From JAXMCI01 sp046349435 (GTDB taxonomy: Bacteria; Pseudomonadota; Alphaproteobacteria; Dongiales; Dongiaceae), in contig JAXMCI010000031.1 in the NCBI GenBank assembly GCA_046349435.1, forward strand, positions 22,949 through 86,948: a DNA stretch of 64,000 nt, given 5' to 3'. The notes under the pieces are model-generated. The model was not told the DNA's origin. It ran no database searches and saw only the letters and a program-made list of their open reading frames with translations. Of this stretch, positions 8,474 through 17,403 are shown piece after piece. Within the stretch, counting starts at the first letter, position 1. Every line of letters begins with the position of its first letter. The position numbers were made by a program, and so were the translations under genes.

Positions 8474-8845
8474 ATGACCGCACACGGACACATCCACTGG
8501 AGCGAACTCAACACGCACGACCCGGAGCGCGCCCGCCGCTTCTACGAGCAGGCGCTCGGCTGGCGCTTCGAGGCGATGCCGATGGCGCACGGCACCTACC
8601 TGGTGGCCCATGCCGGCGACATGCCGGTCGCCGGGGTCTTCGAGCTCAAGGGCGAGATGTTCGCCAACGTGCCCGAGCACTGGTTCACCTACATCGCGGT
8701 CGACGACGTCGAGGCCCGGGTGGCGGCCGCCGAGCGGCTGGGGGCCAGGCTGCACCGCCCGATCTTCGCGGTCGAGGGCGTCGGCCGCATCGCCATCCTG
8801 GAGGAGCCGACCGGCGCCATGGTCGGCTGGATGACGCCGGCCTAG
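8474..8845 (+). CDS. VOC family protein (glyoxalase/bleomycin resistance fold)
   Basis: Small protein of 123 residues with a single VOC-type domain. It opens with HIHWSELNTHDPERARRFYEQALGW, the family's usual first beta-strand and helix, and ends with IAILEEPTGAMVGWM, typical of the second half. Candidate metal ligands are the histidine near the start and glutamates such as in LEEPTG. The ATG at 8474 follows a good AGGAGG site. The substrate is unknown, and single-domain members act as dimers in many different reactions. Confidence 0.8.
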   Translation: MTAHGHIHWSELNTHDPERARRFYEQALGWRFEAMPMAHGTYLVAHAGDMPVAGVFELKGEMFANVPEHWFTYIAVDDVEARVAAAERLGARLHRPIFAVEGVGRIAILEEPTGAMVGWMTPA

Positions 8846-8897
8846 CGGGCTCCGCTGCCGGCCGAGCGCTTTCGCTCTCCCGCGGCACCGTCGGCCT

Positions 8898-8923
8898 GGA
8901 TCCCCGGCTCGAGGCCGGGGACC
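8898..8923. repeat. Short inverted repeat between convergent genes
   Basis: ggatccccggc and gccggggaccc form an imperfect hairpin around ctcgag-like bases between the VOC gene (ends 8845) and the convergent epimerase-type gene (ends 8936). It could terminate transcription from both sides. Confidence 0.35.
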
Positions 8924-8935
8924 CACCGGGGTGGC

Positions 8936-9889
8936 TCAGGCGATGCGCTTCAGCAGGGCGTCGAAGTAGGTGATGGTCCGCTCCAGACCCTGGCGCAGCG
9001 GCACCGTCGGCTGCCAGCCGAGATGCTTCTCGGCGAGGCCGATGTTGGGCCGGCGCTGCAGCGGGTCGTCGACCGGCAGGGGGTGGAACACCAGCTGCGA
9101 GCGCGAGCCGGTCAGCTCGATCACCATCTCGGCGAGCTGTCGGATGGTGAATTCGCCGGGATTGCCGAGGTTGATCGGGCCGGTGACCTCGTCGGGCGTG
9201 GCCATCAGCCGGATGAAGCCCTCGATCAGGTCGTCGACGTAGCAGAAGGAGCGGGTCTGGGTGCCCTCGCCGAAGATGGTGATCGGCTCGCCCTTGAGCG
9301 CCTGGACGATGAAGTTCGAGACGACGCGCCCGTCATTGGGGTGCATGCGCGGGCCGTAGGTGTTGAAGATCCGCGCCACCTTGATGCGCAGCCGGTGCTG
9401 CCGGTGGTAGTCGAAGAACAGCGTCTCGGCGCAGCGCTTGCCCTCGTCGTAGCAGGCGCGCGGCCCGATCGGGTTGACGTTGCCGCGGTAATCCTCGGTC
9501 TGCGGATGGACGTGCGGGTCGCCATAGACCTCGCTGGTCGAGGCCTGGAAGATCTTGGCCTTCACCCGCTTGGCCAGCCCCAGCATGTTGATCGCCCCGT
9601 GCACCGAGGTCTTGGTCGTCTGCACCGGATCGTGCTGGTAGTGGATCGGCGAGGCCGGGCAGGCGAGGTTGTAGATCTCGTCGACCTCGACATAGAGCGG
9701 GAAGGTCACATCGTGCCGCATCAGCTCGAAATGCGGGTTGCCGATGAGATGCGCGATGTTGTCCTTGGTGCCGGTGAAGTAGTTGTCGATGCACAGCACG
9801 TCGTTGCCGGCGGCGAGCAGCCGCTCGCAGAGATGCGAGCCGAGGAATCCGGCGCCGCCGGTCACCAGCACTCGTTTGCGCAGCATCAT
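8936..9889 (-). CDS. NAD-dependent sugar epimerase/decarboxylase, UDP-glucuronate decarboxylase-like
   Basis: Extended SDR enzyme of 317 residues. It shows the Rossmann motif GGAGFLGSHL (residues ~9-18), the IDNYFTG loop, the catalytic serine in ASTSEVYGDP and the YDEGK tyrosine/lysine pair. The pattern PIGPRACYDEGKR and the overall length match UDP-glucuronate decarboxylase (UXS), which makes UDP-xylose for surface polysaccharide. Two adjacent ATGs (9889 and 9886) follow a GGAAG site. The phosphatase and the polyprenyl sugar transferase next door fit a cell-envelope polysaccharide role. Confidence 0.85.
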   Translation of the reverse strand: MMLRKRVLVTGGAGFLGSHLCERLLAAGNDVLCIDNYFTGTKDNIAHLIGNPHFELMRHDVTFPLYVEVDEIYNLACPASPIHYQHDPVQTTKTSVHGAINMLGLAKRVKAKIFQASTSEVYGDPHVHPQTEDYRGNVNPIGPRACYDEGKRCAETLFFDYHRQHRLRIKVARIFNTYGPRMHPNDGRVVSNFIVQALKGEPITIFGEGTQTRSFCYVDDLIEGFIRLMATPDEVTGPINLGNPGEFTIRQLAEMVIELTGSRSQLVFHPLPVDDPLQRRPNIGLAEKHLGWQPTVPLRQGLERTITYFDALLKRIA

Positions 9890-9971
9890 GGGCAGGGCTT
9901 CCTGAGGCCGAAGGGGCGGGCACCCTAGCATCCGGCCGGGATGTTCTCAAACCCGGGCCGCGGGCGAGGGA

Positions 9972-10721
9972 TCAGGTCTGCAGGAAGCGCTGCTCCTCGC
10001 CCTCGACCACCAGCGCCGTCAGCCGGCCGGTGGCGTAGGCGCCGGTATCGATGCCGATGCGCTGGCCGTGCCGTTCCGGCTCGGCCGAGATGGTGTGGCC
10101 GTGCACCACGGTCACGCCATGGTCGGCCTGCGAGCCGAGGAAGGGCTCGCGGATCCACAGCAGGTCGTCGCGGCGCTGCCGCTCGAGCGCCAGGCCCGGG
10201 CGGATGCCGGCATGGACGAAGAGGTAGTCGCCCGCCCGGTGCTGCAGCCTGAGGCCGCGCAGGAAATCGAGATGGCGGGCCGGCAGCGCATGCACCAGCC
10301 GCTGCCGCAGCGTCTCCAGCGAGACGGTGCGGCTGATCTCGATGCCGTAGCTGCGCAGCGTCTCCTGCCCGCCGTAATGCAGCCAGCTGGCCGCCACGGC
10401 GAGCTCGCCGTCGTGGAAGCGCAGCATGGTGTCCTCGTGGTTGCCGAGCAGGTGGATGCTGGCGAAGCCGGCGAGCGGCCGGTCGATCAGCCGGTCGATC
10501 ACCGCCGGGCTGTCGAGGCCGCGATCGACGTAGTCGCCGAGATAGACGACCGTCGACCGGGCCGCCGGCCGGGCCGCCGCATCGGCCAGGATCAGCCGGT
10601 GCATGGCGTCGAGCAGGTCGACCCGGCCATGCAGGTCGCCCACCGCATAGACGCGCTCGCCGTCGGGCGGCCGCGGCCGCGCCGCCTCCCGCCCCTTCTC
10701 CTTGAACCCGATCAACGGCAC
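9972..10721 (-). CDS. Metallophosphoesterase (serine/threonine phosphatase-like)
   Basis: Calcineurin-like phosphoesterase of about 249 residues. The metal-binding motifs appear in canonical order: GDLHGR, GDYVDRG, GNHE, then VHAGIRPG and VHGHT. This is the layout of small bacterial PPP phosphatases that act on phosphoproteins or Ap4A-like nucleotides. The start is uncertain because there is no ATG before the first motif: GTG at 10721 (used here) or 10745, or TTG at 10781, are the candidates. It sits between polysaccharide genes and may act on a phosphorylated regulator or intermediate there. Confidence 0.82.
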   Translation of the reverse strand: MPLIGFKEKGREAARPRPPDGERVYAVGDLHGRVDLLDAMHRLILADAAARPAARSTVVYLGDYVDRGLDSPAVIDRLIDRPLAGFASIHLLGNHEDTMLRFHDGELAVAASWLHYGGQETLRSYGIEISRTVSLETLRQRLVHALPARHLDFLRGLRLQHRAGDYLFVHAGIRPGLALERQRRDDLLWIREPFLGSQADHGVTVVHGHTISAEPERHGQRIGIDTGAYATGRLTALVVEGEEQRFLQT

Positions 10722-10900
10722 CCGCGACCCCCGGTCCGGCTTCACCCGGTGCAATGTGAGGGCCAACCGGCCGCCGCGCAATGCCGTGGGCGGGCGGTGG
10801 CGGCGGGACGCAGGCGCGGCGGCGCGACCCGCCGCCGCGCTTCCCGTCCGGGGCCCGGCCGGGGATGGCCTCCCCCGCCGCGGCCGTCGTATAAGCGGGC

Positions 10901-12313
10901 ATGGCCGTCACCGCTCCAGGCTTCACCAAGGACTCGCAGACCGTCCTGATCGGGCTGCTGCGGGCCGCCGACTGCGCGGTGGTGGTGGCCGCCTCGCTGG
11001 CCGCCTACTACCTGCGCACCGAGAGCTTCGCGCTGCCCGGGCTCTACGTCTCGGCCACCATCCTGGGGGCGCTGCTGACCGCCAACTTCATGCACATGGC
11101 CAGCGTCTACGCGCTGCGCCACCTGCAGCGCACCGCGATGGAGATCGGCCGGGTGGTGCTGGCCTGGCTCGCCATCATGGCCAGCCTGCTGGTGATCTCC
11201 TACCTGACCCAGACCGCCGAGGTGTTCGCCCGCAGCTGGGTGATGCTGTGGGCCGCCTTCAGCCTGGGCGGCTTCCTGCTGCTGCGCGCCGCGGTCAGCC
11301 TGCAGATCCAGCGCTGGCAGGAGCGCGGCGTGCTCGACCACCGGGTGGCGATCGTCGGCAGCGGCCCGCTCGGCGTCGCGGTCGCCCGCCAGCTCCGCGA
11401 ATCCGGCAACAAGGCGCTGCGGCTGGTCGGGTTCTACGAGCCGCGCGAGGGCGGGCCGGACGGCACCGTCGAGGGCCTGCCGCGGCTGGGCACCGCCGAG
11501 CAGCTGGTGCCGCGCATCCAGGACGGCGAGATCGACGAGGTCATCATCGCGCTGCCCTGGGACCAGGAATCGGCGATCCGCCAGATCCTGCACCGGCTGC
11601 AGACCCTGTCGGTCAACGTCCGGCTCTGCCCCGACGTCTTCACCCTCTACCTGCCGGTGCGCGGCCTGACCTCGGTCGCCGGCATCGCCATGCTCGACGT
11701 CTTCGAGCGCCCGCTCTCCGGCTGGGACCTGGTGGTGAAGAACCTGGAGGACCGGGTGCTCGGGCCGCTGCTGTTCCTCATCTTCCTGCCGCTCTGCCTG
11801 GTCATCGCGCTGGCCATCCGGCTCGACAGCCCCGGCCCGGTGCTGTTCCGGCAGAAGCGCTACGGCTTCCACAACAACGTCATCGAGGTGATGAAATTCC
11901 GCACCATGCGGGTCCGCCAGGAGGAGGCGGGCGTGCCGCAGGCGACCCGCGACGACCCGCGCGTCACCCGGGTCGGCAAGTGGCTGCGGCGCACCAGCCT
12001 CGACGAGCTGCCGCAGCTGGTCAACGTGCTGCGCGGCGAGATGTCCCTGGTCGGCCCGCGGCCGCACGCCATCGACCACAACAAGATGTACGCGGCGATG
12101 ATCGACGCCTATCTCGGCCGCCACCGGGTGAAGCCCGGCATGACCGGCTGGGCCCAGGTCAACGGCCTGCGCGGCGAGACCAAGACGGTCGAGCAGATGC
12201 GGCTGCGCGTGCAGCACGACCTCCACTACATCGACCACTGGTCGCTGTGGCTCGACTTCAAGATCATGCTGCTGACCCTGCTGGTGGGATTCGTCCACGA
12301 GAAGGCGTACTAG
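10901..12313 (+). CDS. Polyprenyl-phosphate sugar-1-phosphate transferase (WcaJ/ExoY type)
   Basis: Membrane glycosyltransferase of 470 residues that likely starts polysaccharide repeat-unit synthesis on undecaprenyl phosphate. The N-terminal part has about four membrane helices, then a nucleotide-binding-like domain (VAIVGSGPLGVAVARQL). One more helix (~residues 290-310) precedes the catalytic bacterial sugar transferase domain with KFRTMRV, RRTSLDELPQL and GEMSLVGPRPHA. A TATAAG box ends only five bases before the ATG, so the transcript may be nearly leaderless. Neighbouring UXS-like and phosphatase genes support an exopolysaccharide locus, although no polymerase or flippase is in the window. 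Confidence 0.88.
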   Translation: MAVTAPGFTKDSQTVLIGLLRAADCAVVVAASLAAYYLRTESFALPGLYVSATILGALLTANFMHMASVYALRHLQRTAMEIGRVVLAWLAIMASLLVISYLTQTAEVFARSWVMLWAAFSLGGFLLLRAAVSLQIQRWQERGVLDHRVAIVGSGPLGVAVARQLRESGNKALRLVGFYEPREGGPDGTVEGLPRLGTAEQLVPRIQDGEIDEVIIALPWDQESAIRQILHRLQTLSVNVRLCPDVFTLYLPVRGLTSVAGIAMLDVFERPLSGWDLVVKNLEDRVLGPLLFLIFLPLCLVIALAIRLDSPGPVLFRQKRYGFHNNVIEVMKFRTMRVRQEEAGVPQATRDDPRVTRVGKWLRRTSLDELPQLVNVLRGEMSLVGPRPHAIDHNKMYAAMIDAYLGRHRVKPGMTGWAQVNGLRGETKTVEQMRLRVQHDLHYIDHWSLWLDFKIMLLTLLVGFVHEKAY

Positions 12314-12323
12314 GGGCCGCGTC

Positions 12324-14079
12324 TCACTCCGGCACCCCCGCGCGGCGCAGCCCCTCGATCCAGCGCTGCCGGTCCTCGGGCCGGCGGAACGGCACGATGT
12401 CCTGCAAGATCGCCAGGCGGATCCCCGGCTCCGCCGCCTGCATCAGCGCCAGCGCCGCCGCCGCGTCGGCCTGGCGGCCGCCGAGCGCCGCGCTCGCCGC
12501 CGAGATCCGCATCCCGGCAGGTAGCCCGGCGCTCGCGCAGCGCGCGCTGCGCCCAGTCATAGGCATCGTCGTAGCGGCCGGCCGTGAAGTGCGCGAAGGC
12601 GGTGCCGGCGAGCACGCGGAAGACCAGCGGGCCGAGCGGATTGAAGCGCATCGCCGTGGCGAAGTCCTGCAGCGCCCGCTCGGGATCGCCGAGGAAGACG
12701 CGGGTCCAGCCGCCGACCGTCCAGGCCATCGCCAGGTTCGGGTTGAGGGCGAGCGCCCGCTCGATCAGGGCGATGCCTTCCTCGAAGTGGCGGCCGACGA
12801 AGGTCAGGGCGTAGCCGGCCGCGCTGAGGGCCACGGCGTCGTCCTGGCCGAGCGCGGCCGCCCGCCGCCCGAGCCGGCTGGTCTCGGCCGCCTCGGCCTC
12901 CGCATCCTCGGTCAAACCGTCCCACTTGCGCCAAGCGTAGCACCAGGCGGCCATGCCGTGCGCCGCGGCGTAGCCGGGATCGAGCGCGATGGCCTTGTAG
13001 AGTAGGCGTAGCGCCTCCGGGCACGCATCCTTGGTGCCGCGATGCACGCAGGCCATGGCCTGCAGGAAGTAGTCGTAGGCGTCGAGGCTGGCCGTCGGCT
13101 TGCGCTTGGCGCGCTCGATCTCGGCCTGCTCCAGCCGCGGCGCGATGGCGCCGATGACCCGCGCCGTCACCTGATCCTGCAGCTCGAAGATGTCCTCCAG
13201 CCCGCCGTCGAACCGGTCGGCCCAGAGATGGGCGCTGGTGGCGGCGTCGATCAGCTGCGCGGTGATCCGCACCCGGCTGCCGGCGCGCCGCACGCTGCCC
13301 TCGAGCAGGTAGCGCACGCCGAGCTCGCGGCCGACCTGCTTCACCTCGACCGACCGGCCCTTGTAGGTGAAGCTCGAGTTGCGGGCGATGACGAACAGCC
13401 AGCTGAAGCGCGACAGCTCGGTGATGATGTCCTCGGTGATGCCGTCGCTGAAATATTCCTGGTCGGCCTCGCCGCTCATGTTGGTGAAGGGCAGCACGGC
13501 GATCGAAGGGCGCAGGGCGGTATCGGCCGCCGACTCGCCGGCCCCCTCGCCCAGGCCGGCGACGCGGAAGACCCTCACCGGCTCGGCGATGTTCTTCAGG
13601 GTGCGCGCGCCGAGATCCTCGAGGCCGAACCCGACCTTGTTGCGCACATAGTCCTGCACCGCGGCGGAGAGCAGCACCTCGCCGGGGCCCGCCGCCGCCT
13701 CCAGCCGGGCGGCGAGGTTGACGCCGTCGCCGTAGAGGTCGCCGCCCGAAACCATGACGTCGCCGAGATTGACGCCGATGCGCAGCACGATCCGGGTGTC
13801 CTCAGGCAGAGCGGCATTGGCCGCCGCCATCGCCTGCTGCAGGGCGACGGCGCACTGCACGGCGTCCACCGCGCTCGCGAACTCGACCAGGACGCCGTCG
13901 CCGGTGACCTTGAACACCCGGCCGTGGTGCCGCTCGACCAGCGGCTGCACCACTGTCCGGCGCCGCTCGACCAGCGCGGCGAGCGTGCGCGCCTCGTCGC
14001 GGCCCATCATCAGGCTGTAGCCGACGACGTCGGCGCAGAGAATCGCGGCGAGGCGGCGTCGGGCGCGTTCTTCCGTCAT
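12324..14079 (-). CDS. Class III adenylate/guanylate cyclase with TPR region, apparent C-terminal frameshift
   Basis: Signalling protein of about 585 residues. The N-terminal cyclase domain (residues ~1-170) has ILCADVVGYS with a metal-binding Asp, VTGDGVLVEF and LRIGVNLGDV. A middle region (FTNMSGEADQEYFSDGI) is typical of the large family of cyclases fused to a TolB-like and TPR tail. TPR-like repeats fill the rest. Near 12515-12535 the frame slips. The expected end (ISAASAALGG, then FRRPEDRQRWIEGLRRAGVPE-type residues) is read in another frame and stops at 12324, while the original frame runs on as proline/glycine-rich sequence to 12310. The start is the ATG at 14079, where homologues begin (MTEERARRRLAAIL). 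Confidence 0.8.
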
Positions 14080-14140
14080 TGCGGCGTCCGCGATCACCCT
14101 CGGAGGTCGAAGCGATGGTAGAGGGCGGACGCCGGGCTGT

Positions 14141-15072
14141 CTACGCACCCACCGGCGGGCGCTTCGGGCCGGGACGCGCCGCCGCCTCGCCCGCCGCCTC
14201 GGCGAGCAGCCATTCCTTGAAGAGCAGCGCCTGCGGCCGCGCCGCGCCGCGCTGCAGCGGGCTCAGCAGGTAGTGCGCCTGGTCGACCGGCAGGCCGAAG
14301 CCGAACGGCAGGTGCAGCGGCAGCATCTCCGCGGCGCGCTCGGCGAAGGGGCGCAGCACGATCGCCGCCCCGCCGCCGGCGGCCAGCGTCGCCGCGGTCA
14401 GCGAGTTGTCGACCCGCATCTGGCTGGCCTGCCCCGGCAGCGCCATGCCGAGCCGGCGGAACAGCGCCGGCCAGTGGTCCTCGTGCCCGACGACGTGGAT
14501 CAGCCGGGCGGCGGCGATCGCCTCCAGGCGCCGCCGCTCGCCGCCGCGCGCTGCCAGCTCGCGGTCGCAGACCACCACGGAATCCGCCTGCAGCAGCCGC
14601 TCGACCTGGTAGCCCGGCCAGGAGCCGTTGCCGAAGCGGATGTCGAGGTCGATCGCCTCGTCCGGCTGGGCGTCGGCCCAGATGGTGGCGAAGATCAGCA
14701 GCTCGACCGCCGGGTAGCGCGCCTGGAAGCGCGGCAGGCGGGGCGCCAGCCAGAGCGTGAGGAACGAGACCGGGGCGCGCACCGCGAGGCTGGCCCGCCC
14801 GCTCTGGCCGAACAGCCGCGCCGTGGTCGCCGAGAGGTCCTCGAAGCTGCGCCGGAGGTCGGGCAGGTAGGCGGCGCCCATCTCGGTCAGCCGCAGGCCG
14901 CGGGCCAGCCGCTCGAACAGCGGATGGCCGAGCTGGCGCTCGAGCGAGCGCACCTGGTGGCTGACCGCGGTCGGCGTGAGCGCGAGGTCGCGCGCCGCCC
15001 GCGCGAAGCTGAGGTGCCGCGCGCTCGCCCTCGAAGGCGCAGCCAGTTGAGCGGCGGCAGGCGGTAGCTCAT
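14141..15072 (-). CDS. LysR family regulator (GcvA-like), apparent N-terminal frameshift
   Basis: LysR-type regulator of about 310 residues. The helix-turn-helix is clear (RAARDLALTPTAVSHQVRSLE), followed by a substrate-binding domain. The natural start (MSYRLPPLNWLR, ATG at 15072) is in a different frame from the rest. The slip is near 15025-15035, where LRAFEASARHLSF is expected and the DNA appears to have lost and gained one or two bases. The other LysR in this window (46230) has the matching intact sequence NFIRAFECAARHLSF. The gene is divergent from the dehydrogenase cluster at 15198-18894, which it probably controls. Error or decay cannot be told apart here. Confidence 0.75.
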
Positions 15073-15197
15073 CGGCAAGACCATAGCGCGCTTTGGCCTC
15101 AGCCCCATAAAGCTTCGTTTGCCTTGCCCCGTCGCCGGCCGGATGCTGCGCCCGCCGGCGGCCGTCCCGCCGGCTGCAAGGGAGGCCAGGAGACACC

Positions 15198-16282
15198 ATG
15201 CGCGCCGCCGTTCTGCCGCGAAGTTCGGCAAGGATCTGTCCATCGAGGATGTCGAGATCGACCCGCCGGGCGCCGGCGAGATCGAGGTCAGGCTGGCGGC
15301 CTGCGCCATCTGCCACAGCGACATCATCTATGCCGACGGCGGCTGGGGCGGCACCCTGCCGGCGGTCTATGGCCACGAGGCCGCCGGGGTGGTGGCCTCG
15401 GTCGGTCCGGGCGTCGCCGGCTGCCGGCCCGGCGACCATGTCGTGGTCACCCTGATCCGCTCCTGCGGCCGCTGCCCGGCCTGCGCCCAGGGCGCGCCGG
15501 TGACCTGCGAGACGCGCTTCCCGCTCGACCAGAGGAGCCCGCTGCGCGACGCCGCCGGCAAGCCGCTGGTGCAGGGGCTGCGCACCGCCGCCTTCGCCGA
15601 GCGGGTGGTGGTGGACGCCTCGCAGGCGGTGGTGATCCCGCGCGACATCCCGCTCGACGCCGCGGCGCTGCTCGCCTGCGGCGTCATCACCGGCTTCGGC
15701 GCGGTGACCAACACGGCGGCGCTACGCCCCGGCGCGACGGCCGTGGTGATCGGCGCCGGCGGCGTCGGCCTCAACACCGTCCAGGGCGCCGCCATCTCCG
15801 GCGCCCGCACGGTGATCGCGCTCGACGTCGTCGACAGCAAGCTGGAGGCCGCCCGCCGCTTCGGCGCCACGCACGCGCTGCGCGCCGATGCCGCCGACCT
15901 GCGCGACGAGGTGCGGCGGCTGACCGACGGGCGCGGCGCCGACTACGTCTTCGTCTCGGTCGGCGCCCGGGCGGCGATCGCGCAGTCCTTCGGGCTGGCG
16001 GCACGCTCCGGCGCCGTCGTGCTGGTCGGCATCCCGGCCTCCGACGTGATGGTCGAGATCGACCCCGGCACCATCGCCAGCGACAACCAGCGCATCCTCG
16101 GCTCGAAGATGGGCGGCGCCCACATCCAGGCTGACATCCCCAACCTGGTCTCGCTCTACCGCCAGGGCCGGCTCAAGCTCGACGAGCTGATCTCCGGGCG
16201 CTTCCCGCTGGAGGGGATCAACGAGGCGATCGCCGACGTCAAGCGCGGCGCCGCGCTGCGCAACGTCGTCACCTTCGGCTGA
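15198..16282 (+). CDS. Zinc-dependent alcohol dehydrogenase (MDR family), apparent N-terminal frameshift
   Basis: Medium-chain dehydrogenase of about 361 residues. It has the catalytic zinc cysteine in ACAICHSD, the GHEAAG motif, the four-cysteine structural zinc loop (CGRCPAC then CE) and the NAD-binding GAGGVGLNTVQGA. The natural start (MRAAVL at 15198) is out of frame with the body. Two extra bases around 15213-15225 seem to break the expected MRAAVLREFGKDLS. The body is otherwise complete and stops at 16282, five bases before the next gene. With the enolase-family and aldehyde dehydrogenase genes it probably forms an oxidation pathway for an alcohol or sugar acid. Confidence 0.8.
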
Positions 16283-16287
16283 CCGCG

Positions 16288-17385
16288 ATGCGCATCACCC
16301 GGCTGGAGACCTTCGCCAGCCGCGCCGTCGCCTTCGTGCGGGTGACCGCCGGCGGACGGCAGGGCTGGGGCCAGCTCTCGACCTACAATTCCGACATCGC
16401 GGCGCAGGTGCTGCACCGCCAGGTCGCTCCCTGGGCGCTCGGCGCCGACGCCCTCGCGGTCGGGCCGCTGCTCGACCGCATCGAGGAGCGCGAGCACAAG
16501 TTCCCCGGCTCCTACATGAAGCGCGCCATGGCCGGGCTCGACACCGCGCTGTGGGACCTGCGCGGCCGGCTCGAGGGCAAGCCGGTGACGGCGCTGCTCG
16601 GCGGCACGCCGGGGACCCTGCGCACCTACGCCTCGTCGATGAAGCGCGACATCACGCCGGCGGCCGAGGCCGAGCGCTTCCTGCGGCTGCGCGACCGCTA
16701 CGGCTTCGACGCCTTCAAGTTCCGCGTCGGCGCCGAATGCGGCCACGACATCGACGAGTGGCCGGGCCGCACCGAGGCGATCGTGCCGGCGATCCGCCGC
16801 GCCCTCGGCCCCGGGGCGGCGCTGCTGGTCGACGCCAACAGCGGCTTCTCGCCGAAACGCGCCATCGAGGTCGGGCGGCTGCTCGAGGCGGAGGGCGTCG
16901 AGCACTACGAGGAGCCCTGCCCCTACTGGGAGCTCGACCAGACGCGCGAGGTGACCGAGGCGCTCGACGTCGCGGTGACCGGCGGCGAGCAGGATTGCGA
17001 GCTGCCGACCTGGCGGCTGATCTGCCGGCACCGGGTGGTCGACATCGTGCAGCCCGACATCCTCTATGTCGGCGGCATGGTGCGGGCGATGCGGGTGGCG
17101 GCGATGGCCGCCGAGGCCGGGCTGCCGGTGACGCCGCACGCCGCCAATCTCGGCCTCGTCACCCTCTTCACCATGCACCTGCTGCGGGCGCTGCCCAATG
17201 CCGGCAAGTACCTCGAATTCTCCATCGAGGAGGCCGACTACTACCCCTGGCAGTACGGCCTGTTCCGCAGCGATCCCTACCGCGTCGAGGGCGGCCGGGT
17301 GACGGTGACCGACGCGCCGGGCTGGGGCATCGAGATCGACCCGGAGTGGCTGGCCCGCTCCGAGTACCGCGTCAGCAATCTCTAG
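16288..17385 (+). CDS. Mandelate racemase/muconate lactonizing enzyme family protein (enolase superfamily)
   Basis: Enolase-superfamily enzyme of 365 residues. Metal ligands are visible in order: Asp in LLVDANSGF, Glu in HYEEPCP and Glu in TGGEQD. A histidine in TPHAANLG matches the general acid/base of the mandelate racemase subgroup. At the second strand the sequence is FKFRVG, a K-x-R instead of the common K-x-K. Many relatives are acid-sugar dehydratases, so a sugar-acid dehydratase feeding the flanking dehydrogenases is a reasonable guess. The gene starts five bases after the alcohol dehydrogenase stop. Confidence 0.85.
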   Translation: MRITRLETFASRAVAFVRVTAGGRQGWGQLSTYNSDIAAQVLHRQVAPWALGADALAVGPLLDRIEEREHKFPGSYMKRAMAGLDTALWDLRGRLEGKPVTALLGGTPGTLRTYASSMKRDITPAAEAERFLRLRDRYGFDAFKFRVGAECGHDIDEWPGRTEAIVPAIRRALGPGAALLVDANSGFSPKRAIEVGRLLEAEGVEHYEEPCPYWELDQTREVTEALDVAVTGGEQDCELPTWRLICRHRVVDIVQPDILYVGGMVRAMRVAAMAAEAGLPVTPHAANLGLVTLFTMHLLRALPNAGKYLEFSIEEADYYPWQYGLFRSDPYRVEGGRVTVTDAPGWGIEIDPEWLARSEYRVSNL

Positions 17386-17403
17386 CGCCTTCCGAAGGAC
17401 CGC

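Noticed and set aside
7479..8483. N-terminal extension of the 5778 binding protein to 8483
   Set aside because: It would run antisense through the GntR gene, and the signal peptide with its ribosome site places the start at 7478.
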